Shown here: positions 1 through 5,765 of the stretch, one piece after another
Numbering within the stretch: position 1 is the stretch's first letter
Layout of the letters: each line of letters begins with the position of its first letter
IMG/VR virus record: IMGVR_UViG_3300037847_004750
Location: 1 to 21,389 of that record
Direction: 5' to 3' (one strand)
From: a virus
Length of the DNA: 21,389 nt
Notes under the pieces: model-generated
The model's input: the letters and a program-made list of their open reading frames with translations, nothing else
Databases searched by the model: none
What the model was told of the DNA's origin: nothing
Translations under genes and position numbers: made by a program

Positions 1-49
1 AAACTTGAAAGACTACCAAAGCCGCTGCACTGCAAATTATAAATTCCAT
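1..49 (-). CDS. Start of a small, probably membrane-associated protein (partial, runs off left edge)
   Basis: Only the first 16 codons are in the window. An ATG at 49 (minus strand) follows an AAAGGAG ribosome-binding site about 10 bases upstream. The visible residues begin MEFIICSAAALVVFQV, a hydrophobic stretch that could be the start of a membrane segment or signal anchor. The gene lies 26 nt downstream of promoter-like motif A (75-107), which supports a real transcription unit starting here. No function can be given. Confidence 0.5.
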   Translation of the reverse strand, partial: MEFIICSAAALVVFQV

Positions 50-74
50 TTTTCTTTATCTCCTTTGTTACTTA

Positions 75-107
75 TATTATCGCACATCGGTGTGACAAGT
101 CTGGTCA
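75..107 (-). promoter_or_regulatory. Promoter/operator-like motif, copy A
   Basis: Read on the minus strand the element is TGACC-N6-GTCACACC-N6-CGATAATA. The same 21 fixed bases with identical spacers recur at 1048-1080. TGAC and GTCA form an inverted repeat inside it, as expected of an operator, and an AT-rich GATAATATAAG block could hold a -10 box (TTGTCA, 16 bp, TATAAG). It lies 26 nt upstream of the ATG at 49. Promoter function is inferred from the duplication and position. Confidence 0.6.
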
Positions 108-146
108 ATCTCTATCAGAAAAGTTTAGAAAAGACAGGAATAGTCA

Positions 147-173
147 TAAGTCGTTGCCACGTAAGGACTTACG
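147..173 (+). repeat. 27-bp hairpin repeat, copy A
   Basis: The 27-bp unit starts TAAGTCGTTGCC and ends GGACTTACG. TAAGTC and GACTTA can form an outer stem; CGTAAG-GA-CTTACG gives an alternative tight hairpin. Copy B (200-226) differs at 2 of 27 positions and copy C (1345-1371) at 4. It is followed on the plus strand by a G/C-rich block (GGGG-CGG-CCCC, about 180-190), and copy C is also followed by a G-run. It lies between two minus-strand transcription units. Confidence 0.75.
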
Positions 174-199
174 GCGCCGGGGGGCGGCCCCGACCCACC

Positions 200-226
200 T
201 AAGTCGTTGCCACCAAAGGACTTACG
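200..226 (+). repeat. 27-bp hairpin repeat, copy B
   Basis: This is the second copy, in the same orientation as copy A and 53 bp away. The two changes relative to copy A destroy the small inner hairpin but keep the TAAGTC/GACTTA outer stem. On the minus strand its edge supplies the TAA stop codon of the gene at 222-464, so the repeat abuts or has inserted at the 3' end of that gene. Confidence 0.75.
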
Positions 227-464
227 ACGCAAGGTGATCAGGATTCAGATCAGTAACCATGCACTTCAACTTTTCCATCATAGACCAATCTCCGCGCACA
301 ACGTCACTTGTAACGCCAGAATCGTAGTACGGTCTACCGTCTCGCAATACAGCAAACTCATAATCGTTACCATAAAGAGAATCATCGACCCATTCAATAA
401 TCGACCACCCCAAACCATTACCGCAATCTTCCACACGGTCTACAATATTTGTATGTCCAAACAT
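222..464 (-). CDS. Small protein of unknown function, 80 aa
   Basis: I chose the ATG at 464 because GGAG sits 6-7 bases upstream; a TTG at 476 would add four residues but would place the ribosome-binding site inside the gene. The start lies 12 nt after the stop of the 45-aa membrane peptide gene, so it is probably the last gene of the minus-strand operon. The protein begins MFGHTNIVDRVEDCG and contains an acidic, Trp/Tyr-rich middle (IIEWVDDSLYGNDYEFAVLR). I do not recognise the family. Its stop codon lies in hairpin repeat copy B. Soluble, no membrane segment seen. Confidence 0.65.
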   Translation of the reverse strand: MFGHTNIVDRVEDCGNGLGWSIIEWVDDSLYGNDYEFAVLRDGRPYYDSGVTSDVVRGDWSMMEKLKCMVTDLNPDHLAS

Positions 465-476
465 AATTAACTCCAA

Positions 477-614
477 TCACCAAGGATACCAGTGTAATAA
501 CGCATGTGCTAGTATACACACGCCAAACATAAACGCAAGAGGGTAGATGATCAATGCACCCAATAGGCACACAACGCCCATTTCCTCATAGATTGTATTT
601 AGTAGTTTATTCAC
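477..614 (-). CDS. 45-aa single-pass membrane peptide
   Basis: The frame opens at GTG 614 and closes at TGA 477-479. The GTG overlaps the TAA stop of the upstream gene (GTGAATAA), the usual arrangement for translational coupling. After a short polar N-terminus (MNKLLNTIYEEMG), residues about 14-41 form a long hydrophobic stretch (VVCLLGALIIYPLAFMFGV and on), followed by HWYPW at the C-terminus. This is a typical small phage inner-membrane protein, but nothing points to a specific role such as holin. It is too short to be found by a 60-codon cutoff. The downstream gene at 464 starts 12 nt after its stop. Confidence 0.6.
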   Translation of the reverse strand: MNKLLNTIYEEMGVVCLLGALIIYPLAFMFGVCILAHALLHWYPW

Positions 615-801
615 AAATCACCACGCTTTTTTCTAGTCTAATGTCTTGATCTTGGTTTGCGTAATTACCATAATTACACGCACCACCGTCCCATTTAGGC
701 AAGCGTTTCCAGAAGTCATTCTTCTGTTCTTCTGCTCGCTCTTTATTCCATTCGCAGTTAAAATGTTTTAACCATAGTGCGACACAGTCTCGCTCACTCA
801 C
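607..801 (-). CDS. Small protein of unknown function, 64 aa
   Basis: I place the start at GTG 801, which overlaps the end of the upstream gene (stop 794-796), with GGGG about 9 bases upstream. The open frame extends to 951, but that part lies in the shadow of the 794-1009 gene. The product begins MSERDCVALWLKHFNCEW and is rich in charged and aromatic residues, with KNDFWKRLPKWDGGACNYGN in the second half and four Cys. The N-terminal helix resembles many small phage proteins, but I do not recognise a family. Its stop overlaps the GTG of the 45-aa membrane gene. Confidence 0.55.
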   Translation of the reverse strand: MSERDCVALWLKHFNCEWNKERAEEQKNDFWKRLPKWDGGACNYGNYANQDQDIRLEKSVVICE

Positions 802-1009
802 TTGCTGTACCCCATTTTGCGAAGTATGCTGCCTTGGCAGCTTGTGATTCCTCACTGACAAGCTCGGCAGTGATAACCTCAATGGCTTCATTGTAGCCAG
901 TGAACCAAGTCTCTCCGTCGATGTCTTTGAGTTGAGACTGTGGAACGTCAAGATGACGTACTTCGCGACCAGACCAAGGTTCGATGATTGTGATGTTGTA
1001 GCTTTTCAT
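794..1009 (-). CDS. Small protein of unknown function, 71 aa
   Basis: The ATG at 1009 has AAGGAAA upstream and lies 39 nt downstream of promoter-like motif B (1048-1080), so it probably heads the four-gene chain 1009 to 222. The product starts MKSYNITIIEPWSGREVRHL, then LKDIDGETWFTGYNEAIEVI, and ends in an Ala/Glu-rich helix (SEESQAAKAAYFAKWGTASE). This is a compact alpha/beta small protein. I do not recognise the family; it could be a regulator or host-takeover protein, but nothing in the sequence decides this. Confidence 0.65.
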   Translation of the reverse strand: MKSYNITIIEPWSGREVRHLDVPQSQLKDIDGETWFTGYNEAIEVITAELVSEESQAAKAAYFAKWGTASE

Positions 1010-1047
1010 AGTTGTTTCCTTTAAGGAGTGTTGTTGTTTGATATAAG

Positions 1048-1080
1048 TATTATCGGGTAGGGGTGTGACACGTTAGGTCA
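1048..1080 (-). promoter_or_regulatory. Promoter/operator-like motif, copy B
   Basis: This is the second occurrence of TGACC-N6-GTCACACC-N6-CGATAATA on the minus strand, with the same spacing as at 75-107 and unrelated spacers. It sits between the stop of the 45-aa gene (1083) and the ATG at 1009. An inverted repeat GTGAC/GTCAC (1065-1069 and 1077-1081) overlaps it. Confidence 0.6.
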
Positions 1081-1082
1081 CG

Positions 1083-1220
1083 TTATCGGACAATTCCAGA
1101 AATTTTGTCCAATTCTTCTCGCTTCTCCTGCTCGGAGATGGTGAGGTCTGCGACCAACTCGATGAGTTGCTCTTTGGTCATGTGGGCAACTGCCAGTTTG
1201 ATTTCTTCTTTAGTTAACAT
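1083..1220 (-). CDS. 45-aa charged helical protein
   Basis: ATG at 1220, stop TAA at 1083-1085, with AAAAGG about 6-9 bases upstream. A near-perfect sigma70 promoter lies just upstream (1256-1283). The product begins MLTKEEIKLAVAHMTKEQLI and continues with ELVADLTISEQEKREELDKI: short amphipathic helices rich in Glu, Lys and Leu. The repeated TKEE/TKEQ pattern suggests two or three helices, perhaps a small oligomeric or nucleic-acid-associated regulator; this is inference. It is too short for a 60-codon scan. No family recognised. Confidence 0.6.
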   Translation of the reverse strand: MLTKEEIKLAVAHMTKEQLIELVADLTISEQEKREELDKISGIVR

Positions 1221-1255
1221 TGTTTTACCTTTTGTTGTTGTTTGTTATGTCTCCC

Positions 1256-1283
1256 ATTATACATACTTATCGGCATTTGTCAA
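1256..1283 (-). promoter_or_regulatory. Consensus sigma70-type promoter
   Basis: On the minus strand TTGACA (1283-1278), a 16-bp spacer and TATAAT (1261-1256) match the bacterial -35 and -10 consensus exactly. Transcription would start near 1249 and give a leader of about 30 nt to the ATG at 1220. This implies recognition by the host's primary sigma factor and therefore early expression. Confidence 0.85.
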
Positions 1284-1344
1284 TAGCTTTGTGCAGTTAT
1301 TCTAGAAGTTTTTGCAAAGTTTTTTGTTTTGCGAAGAATCGACA

Positions 1345-1371
1345 TAAGTTGTTACTATGTAAGGACTTACG
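1345..1371 (+). repeat. 27-bp hairpin repeat, copy C
   Basis: This copy matches copy A at 23 of 27 positions; all four changes are C-to-T or G-to-A transitions. The one change that falls in the outer stem leaves a G-T wobble, so pairing is kept. A run of G (1380-1386) follows, as a G/C block follows copy A. It lies in the 274-nt gap (1221-1494) between the zinc-ribbon gene and the promoter at 1256-1283. I see no other gene in that gap. Confidence 0.7.
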
Positions 1372-1494
1372 TTCATCGAGGGGGGGTGGTGTTTTATCTT
1401 GTAGATTTTTGCCCGTGATGTACATAAAATATGTGGGGGTGGTTTATACGCAATCATCCATATATAAGTATATGTATTACCCAATCCTTTCGGA

Positions 1495-1644
1495 TCACTT
1501 GCCCCTATCAGTTTTCACGGCGCGACACAAGACGCATTTATATTTAGTTTTGCTTATCTTTAGAAATATCTTCGTCCCGCAGTGCTTGCACACGTTTGAG
1601 TCGTAAACTACTTTCGGTGACGATTTGCTGCTTTTCTTTGTCAT
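1495..1644 (-). CDS. Small zinc-ribbon-like protein, 49 aa
   Basis: I place the start at ATG 1644, with GGAG 8 bases upstream; the open frame continues to 1692 but without a better site. The protein begins MTKKSSKSSPKVVYDSNV and then shows two Cys pairs, CKHC and CVLC, about 20 residues apart and separated by basic residues (TKIFLKISKTKYK). This is a classic four-Cys zinc-ribbon layout, likely able to bind nucleic acid or protein. Its first 101 nt overlap, in another frame, the 3' part of the DUF1289-like gene. Role unknown. Confidence 0.55.
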   Translation of the reverse strand: MTKKSSKSSPKVVYDSNVCKHCGTKIFLKISKTKYKCVLCRAVKTDRGK

Positions 1645-1744
1645 CGCATTTGCTCCATATACGTATTTCACGAATAGTTCTGCCACATCCATGACAAACC
1701 CCGTCTACCGCTCCGCAATGTCTTGTACAAGGCGATTGAACCAT
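1544..1744 (-). CDS. DUF1289-like Cys-rich small protein, 66 aa
   Basis: The N-terminal half reads SPCTRHC then GVCHGCGRTIREI then W, followed by a D-K-E-K-Q segment. This matches the DUF1289 pattern known from bacteria (SPC-x-x-x-C, CxGCGRTxxEIxxW, DxER). The family is described as a small Cys-rich, possibly Fe-S, protein of unknown function. The ATG at 1744 has AGGAAA upstream. The family core ends near residue 45; the last 20 or so residues have no family pattern and lie over the zinc-ribbon gene in another frame. A DUF1289 gene is unusual in a phage setting and may come from a host. Confidence 0.7.
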   Translation of the reverse strand: MVQSPCTRHCGAVDGVCHGCGRTIREIRIWSKCDDKEKQQIVTESSLRLKRVQALRDEDISKDKQN

Positions 1745-2197
1745 TATTATTTCCTGTATTTATAAACCCCTAGCTTTTATCCTACCAAGCAAGTACCGGG
1801 AAGGATATTAGATACTTATTAGTGAGCCACCAATCAGACGCTTGCTTCGGGGTTCGGGTGAGAGCCATCAACTCACAATTAAATAAATTCTTACTTAATT
1901 TTTTATTACTAAAACCGTTCGTCTGCCAAATGTATCAGGCGCGGGTAACACCTGAGTCCAACTCCTAACCATCCTTAATAATTTTTTATATCTGGTATTT
2001 CTACCGTCCAAGCGCCACGAACAGGACAGATTTTTTACGTGACAGCGTTATATACTAATTATCAATTCTAAGTATCCGTAGACACATTTATTTACCAATA
2101 ATACCCTTTTGTAGCCCAAATTTCAAGATTTTTATGTAAAAAGCCGTCTTTGTGTATATTATATATGTAAACAGATACCATTCACATAGGAATTCAA
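1745..2197. other. Divergent intergenic region without a recognised gene (453 nt)
   Basis: It separates the minus-strand small-gene block from the plus-strand late block. No reading frame over about 40 codons with a ribosome-binding site was found, and no tRNA fold was recognised. It contains short dyads, for example GTGAG-N9-CTCAC (1858-1876), a second GTGAGCC (1822), several T-runs, and a CAGG/CCTG pair near 1955-1975. The right end holds the GTGTATATT promoter candidate. It could hold early-gene control sites or a structured RNA, but I cannot assign one. Confidence 0.5.
2152..2160 (+). promoter_or_regulatory. GTG-TATA(A/T)T promoter candidate 1
   Basis: TGTGTATATT lies 38 nt upstream of the ATG at 2198. 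The same GTG plus -10-like hexamer occurs at 10199, 12295 and 15386, each time just ahead of a plus-strand gene and without a recognisable -35 box. Probably a phage-specific late or middle promoter. Confidence 0.45.
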
Positions 2198-2344
2198 ATG
2201 AGTAAAGTTACAAAAACATGCGGCTGCAAACTTAGCTGCAAAGCAACTGCCGCACTTGAAAAAGAGACATGCGAGGAAATTAAGAAGGAAGACAAGCCCC
2301 TACAGGAACTATTGGATGACAAACAGCCCGAAGACGAGAAATAA
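2198..2344 (+). CDS. 48-aa Cys-containing acidic peptide
   Basis: ATG at 2198 follows TAGGA about 6 bases upstream; TAA stop at 2342-2344. The N-terminal half has four Cys (CGC, then C at 14 and C at 25) among basic residues: MSKVTKTCGCKLSCKA. The C-terminal half is acidic (EEIKKEDKPLQELL, ending QPEDEK). The Cys spacing does not match a zinc motif I know. It probably heads the rightward transcript from the promoter candidate at 2152. It overlaps the start of the next gene by about 29 nt. Function unknown. Confidence 0.6.
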   Translation: MSKVTKTCGCKLSCKATAALEKETCEEIKKEDKPLQELLDDKQPEDEK

Positions 2345-2969
2345 CTACTTCTGCTGCGCCACTTACAGCAAAGACACCATGCGGCTATCTGAAGCTGCCG
2401 CTCTTAAAGATGTGCCTTGCCCCGTACAAGGAGTAGCTCAACATCTAGCCGATAATTGCATTCTTGCAAATTTTCAAGAAGATGAGCTATTCTTTTACGA
2501 ACTAACTGAATACAAAGACATAATTCGCCAACCAGACAACGAGCTTGAAATAGAGCGCGGCATTGGCTGTATACAAACGGTTGATGACACACCCTGTCTA
2601 AATAGAATTACTCCACTATCTTCTATAGATGGACCCATATATAAGTATATGAGATTTACTGAAGATAAAAAACTATTCTTAAAAACATATATACCAAAAG
2701 ACTATAGAGACCTATTCTCTACACCTAATACTATATTGGCTACTGAAGTCCCCGGTTGCCCCTCTCCTGTCGAGCTACAAGACCACACGCTGCTTGGCCG
2801 TCTAAATGGTACAATCCAGTCCATAGACCAACAAGAGCTATGGTCCCTCCTTTTAAAAAGTACCCGAAAACCCACCCAAGGCATGATAAGGTTCAACAAG
2901 AGGAAGAAATGTTTTGAAGGATACGACGGAAAGAACTGGCGGCCTTTACTAATGGGGAAATGGGAGTAA
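2316..2969 (+). CDS. Unknown protein with virion-type C-terminal motif, about 217 aa
   Basis: The open frame begins at 2256, but the part before 2316 is covered by the 48-aa gene in another frame. The ATG at 2316, with AGGAAC upstream, is my choice; ATG 2379 is an alternative without a ribosome-binding site. The body is not recognised. The last 30 residues read GMIRFNKRKKCFEGYDGKNW then RPLL. This GxIRFN...FEGYDGxxW pattern is common at domain ends of phage fibre and capsid-associated proteins, so I infer a virion or tail-associated protein. It is followed after one base by the sigma-factor gene (TAA, then ATG at 2971). Confidence 0.65.
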   Translation: MTNSPKTRNNYFCCATYSKDTMRLSEAAALKDVPCPVQGVAQHLADNCILANFQEDELFFYELTEYKDIIRQPDNELEIERGIGCIQTVDDTPCLNRITPLSSIDGPIYKYMRFTEDKKLFLKTYIPKDYRDLFSTPNTILATEVPGCPSPVELQDHTLLGRLNGTIQSIDQQELWSLLLKSTRKPTQGMIRFNKRKKCFEGYDGKNWRPLLMGKWE

Positions 2970-2970
2970 A

Positions 2971-3486
2971 ATGAAAATACCATCTAATATGACAGAAAAA
3001 GAGGTTACAGAGGTTATCCGCAAGGTATGCGAGCGCTCTGCTCCCAAATACACCTTTTATGGCTATGATTCAAGAGATATGGTGCAGGAGGCTACCATTA
3101 TTTGCATAGAGGCTCTTGAGAGATACGATGAAGAGCGGCCTCTTGAGAACTTTTTGGCGGCTAACTTGAGCAACAGGCTAAAAAACTTTGTGAGGGACAA
3201 TCATTTTGTGGCTTGCAGCGATGAAAACAGGGCAAAGGTTTACCAGCCTGCCCAGCTTGACAATGATAACAGTGTGCAGCACTGGATTGACGTAAGACTC
3301 AACTGGCTTGACCAAATAGATAAAGAACAAATATTTCATATAGTGGATAAAGAATTACCTGCTTCTATGAGGCTAGATTATCTTAAAATGCAAAACGATG
3401 TATATATTGCAAAGTCTAGACGAGAAGAAATAGTGGACAAAATACAGGAGATCCTAGAAAACTATGGATACGTTGAAGAAAGGTAG
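2971..3486 (+). CDS. Late-transcription sigma factor, gp55-like, 171 aa
   Basis: Residues about 30-75 show sigma70-type region 2: YDSRDMVQEATIICIEALERY, then an F/L-x-x-x-L helix and NRLKNFVRD. This is the core-binding and -10-recognition module. The length is close to T4 gp55 (about 185 aa), which lacks the -35-binding region 4. The C-terminal third (LPASMRLDYLKMQN, SRREEIVDKIQEIL) is helical and basic and occurs in phage sigma-like proteins. It would redirect host RNA polymerase to phage promoters that have a -10 element only, which fits the GTG-TATA(A/T)T elements in the window. A GGGAG site precedes the ATG. The 3' end overlaps the next gene by 23 nt. Confidence 0.75.
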   Translation: MKIPSNMTEKEVTEVIRKVCERSAPKYTFYGYDSRDMVQEATIICIEALERYDEERPLENFLAANLSNRLKNFVRDNHFVACSDENRAKVYQPAQLDNDNSVQHWIDVRLNWLDQIDKEQIFHIVDKELPASMRLDYLKMQNDVYIAKSRREEIVDKIQEILENYGYVEER

Positions 3487-4285
3487 GATCTCCAAAAAAG
3501 AAGAGTCTTACATAAAAGAAAATCTAGAAGCTGGACACGAAAAAATAGCAAAACAGCTAAACAGGGACTCAGATAGTGTCCTTGAGTTCATTCGTCGTAA
3601 AGTTGTTAGTGGTGATTTTAAAAATCCTTCGTGGCTAGACGCGCACGACCCAGAACGGCAAGCAGAATACGAATTAACAATACGTCCATACTGGAATGAG
3701 CTTAAAAAACAATTTACAGATGAAGAATTGCAGTTGTTTAAGTATCACTGGTCTAGAGTTGTGTCTCAATTCAAAGATGATGTGACACCCACAGAAGAAA
3801 TGCAAGTTGTTGACCTTATTAAATTAGAATTGTTGATGAATAGATCTCTTGAGGGTAACAAGACAAACATACAAGAGATATCAAGACTGGAAGTTATGCT
3901 AGAGGCTGAGAGATCGCACTCTAGAGAAGCTCAAGATGCTGACGCGATATTCAACATGGAAAGACAGGTGGCCTCTTACAAAGCCTCTCAGGAGTCTCTA
4001 AATAAAGATTACAGAGAGCTACAAACAAAGAAAAACTCTATGCTCAAAGAAATGAAGGCAACAAGAGAGCAAAGAGTCAAAAGATTAGAGGACAGCAAGC
4101 ATAATTTTACAAGTTGGCTTGCGCATCTAGCTACAAACCCAGAGTTAACAAGAGAATATGGACTAATGATGGAAAAAATGAGGATGTCGATGGAAAAAGA
4201 AAAAGAAAGACTGTCCGTTTTCCATAAATACACCGACGATTCCGTTGACCAACCGTTTTTAACTCCAGACACGGTGAAGGACTAA
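3464..4285 (+). CDS. Candidate terminase small subunit: HTH plus coiled coil, 273 aa
   Basis: Residues about 8-50 (RISKKEESYIKEN, then GHEKIAKQLNRDSDSVLEFI) look like a helix-turn-helix DNA-binding domain. A middle helical segment follows, then a long coiled coil (about 140-215) rich in E, R, K and L. A DNA-binding N-terminus plus an oligomerising coiled coil is what phage small terminases have, and the large terminase lies downstream at 8206. Assignment is by architecture and context only; a scaffold or replication factor remains possible. The ATG at 3464 overlaps the sigma gene; GGAG lies 13 bases upstream, a wide spacing. Confidence 0.45.
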   Translation: MDTLKKGRISKKEESYIKENLEAGHEKIAKQLNRDSDSVLEFIRRKVVSGDFKNPSWLDAHDPERQAEYELTIRPYWNELKKQFTDEELQLFKYHWSRVVSQFKDDVTPTEEMQVVDLIKLELLMNRSLEGNKTNIQEISRLEVMLEAERSHSREAQDADAIFNMERQVASYKASQESLNKDYRELQTKKNSMLKEMKATREQRVKRLEDSKHNFTSWLAHLATNPELTREYGLMMEKMRMSMEKEKERLSVFHKYTDDSVDQPFLTPDTVKD

Positions 4286-5043
4286 TGAAAAAAATAGGAA
4301 TAGCAATTGTAGCTACTAACGCATACTTTGTTCTTGGAATAAAGTTTATCAAAAGGTTTCATCATTTTTACAATGGTGAAGACCAAGTAAAATTCTTCTT
4401 TTTTTCTGATACAGACCCAAGTGACTACGTTCAAGACGAAATAGACATAGAGTACTACCACGACCAACATGCCGACTGGGTTGAAGGTACAAACTCTAAA
4501 TTTAAAAACATAATGAAATTAAAAAACGAAGACGTTGATTACATTTACTATCTGGACGCTGACACAAGTGTAAATTCCAGCTTTGATATGTCTAATTTGA
4601 TTGGCGATTTAGTCGGAGGCGAGCATTACGGAAATAGAGACTGGATGAAAGACTCAAAACCATTTGATAGAAATCCAGCCTCCAAAGCTTATGTACCTGA
4701 AGATACAGATTTACCACAGATGTATTACTACGGCGCTTTCTTTGGCGGAAAGAAAAATAAATTTATAGGATTATGTATGCTCCTCAGAGAGTGGCAGCTA
4801 GAAGATAGAAAGATACCCCACGAACCACCGTGGAATGACGAGAGCTACTTGAACAAGTATTTTCACTACAATGAGCCACATATTGTAAAAACAGAAATGT
4901 TTCCATTTTTGGTTAGTGACAAATCTGGAATAGGATACACAAGGAGCATGACTCTGGACACTTCACAGATAAAGGAACAATTAAGACAACATAAAAACAA
5001 ATTAATAAACATAAGTGGCGAAAAGGTTCTTGTCGATGAATAA
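4285..5043 (+). CDS. GT6-family-like glycosyltransferase, 252 aa
   Basis: The sequence matches family GT6, the family of ABO and alpha-1,3-galactosyltransferases. YYLDADTSV (D91-A-D93) is a metal-binding DxD; MYYYGAFFGG (146-155) matches the acceptor-binding loop; WNDESYLNKYF (183-193) matches the conserved WHDESHLNKY motif, with E186 as the likely catalytic residue. GT6 enzymes transfer Gal or GalNAc to a galactoside, keeping the anomeric configuration. There is no membrane anchor or stem, as in bacterial and cyanophage homologues, so it acts in the cytoplasm. The ATG overlaps the stop of the previous gene (TAATG). Donor and acceptor are not known; the virion or the host envelope are candidates. 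Confidence 0.85.
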   Translation: MKKIGIAIVATNAYFVLGIKFIKRFHHFYNGEDQVKFFFFSDTDPSDYVQDEIDIEYYHDQHADWVEGTNSKFKNIMKLKNEDVDYIYYLDADTSVNSSFDMSNLIGDLVGGEHYGNRDWMKDSKPFDRNPASKAYVPEDTDLPQMYYYGAFFGGKKNKFIGLCMLLREWQLEDRKIPHEPPWNDESYLNKYFHYNEPHIVKTEMFPFLVSDKSGIGYTRSMTLDTSQIKEQLRQHKNKLINISGEKVLVDE

Positions 5044-5644
5044 GTGTTCTGATTTAACTATATTCTACATAAACTCTGAAAGACCAGCGTTTAACGATAA
5101 AAGAATCCGAATGGAAGAAAAACTTACGGAGATAGGACTTTCATACGAAAGAGTACCAGTGCCAGAGCAAAACGGCAGAGCAACTGTAAATATAGTTTCG
5201 GGCGGACATAGACAAGCTGCACAACTTGCGATAGACACAAACAAGTTTCCACTTTTAATACTAGAAGATGACGCTGAACTTTTAGACGACTTTCCGTTTG
5301 ATCTAGAGTTAAATAAAGATGCTAAATTAATATACTTCGGTCTAAGCCTTCACAACGCAGGACAAGGAAGACTTGAATTAACAGACTACGACGATGATTA
5401 CTACAGAGTTAAGAATTCACTAGCTGCACACGCTATATTGATACCAACACGCGAGTCTGCCGAATATTATATAGACCTGTGTGATAGATCAATAGATATA
5501 ACCAACTGGCACGACAAGGAGCTAGCATACGACTCACAAAAAGAGTTATTTTTGACACCCAAGAAGGGTCCAGTGTTTTTTCAGACAGACGGGCATACTA
5601 GACCAGTAACAAATTTTGAATTGGATGAATTTATAATAGATTAA
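5036..5644 (+). CDS. GT25-like glycosyltransferase, 202 aa
   Basis: The start is taken as ATG 5036, which overlaps the previous stop by eight bases (ATGAATAA); a TTG further upstream adds seven residues. The N-terminus (TIFYINSERPAFNDKRI and RMEEKL) fits the GT25/LPS glycosyltransferase opening (INLxxxxxR). A GGHRQAAQLAI segment corresponds to the usual GCxxSH helix, and PLLILEDDAELL (72-83) is the hallmark LEDD metal/nucleotide site. GT25 members add sugars to lipooligosaccharide or collagen hydroxylysine. It is probably co-translated with the GT6 gene and acts on the same product. Specificity unknown. Confidence 0.75.
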   Translation: MNKCSDLTIFYINSERPAFNDKRIRMEEKLTEIGLSYERVPVPEQNGRATVNIVSGGHRQAAQLAIDTNKFPLLILEDDAELLDDFPFDLELNKDAKLIYFGLSLHNAGQGRLELTDYDDDYYRVKNSLAAHAILIPTRESAEYYIDLCDRSIDITNWHDKELAYDSQKELFLTPKKGPVFFQTDGHTRPVTNFELDEFIID

Positions 5645-5663
5645 CACACAGCGAAACATTACA

Positions 5664-5687
5664 TCATAAGCTTCTGGATTCTTATGA
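5664..5687 (+). other. 7-bp hairpin between glycosyltransferases and gmd
   Basis: TCATAAG (5664-5670) pairs with CTTATGA (5681-5687) around a 10-base loop. It lies 20 nt after the GT25-like stop in a 121-nt gap. No T-run follows, so it is not a typical intrinsic terminator; it may be an RNA-processing or stability site. Confidence 0.35.
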
Positions 5688-5765
5688 GACCATCGGACAT
5701 TTAAGCACACATAATAATATTGTATTTCTCTTAGAAATAAATTAAAATTAAGGAACTTTAGGAAT

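Noticed and set aside
5-202. 65-codon plus-strand open frame at the left edge
   Set aside because: It runs through promoter-like motif A, hairpin repeat A and the GC-rich block, lacks a ribosome-binding site, and the product has no protein-like pattern.
607-951. Full 114-codon version of the minus-strand frame ending at 607
   Set aside because: Its first 50 codons lie over the better-supported 794-1009 gene; the GTG at 801 with coupled overlap is preferred.
1302-1484. 60-codon minus-strand frame between the zinc-ribbon gene and the sigma70 promoter
   Set aside because: No ribosome-binding site; it covers hairpin repeat C and the G-run, and its composition (PPPH, HHPPS) looks random.
1757-1764. 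TATAAATA on the minus strand, identical to the T4 late promoter consensus, upstream of the DUF1289-like gene
   Set aside because: Only 12 nt separate it from the ATG, so a transcript would start at or after the ribosome-binding site. Probably chance in AT-rich DNA.
1800-1900. Possible tRNA or riboswitch around the GGTTCGGG stretch
   Set aside because: No cloverleaf, acceptor stem pairing or known aptamer core could be built on either strand.
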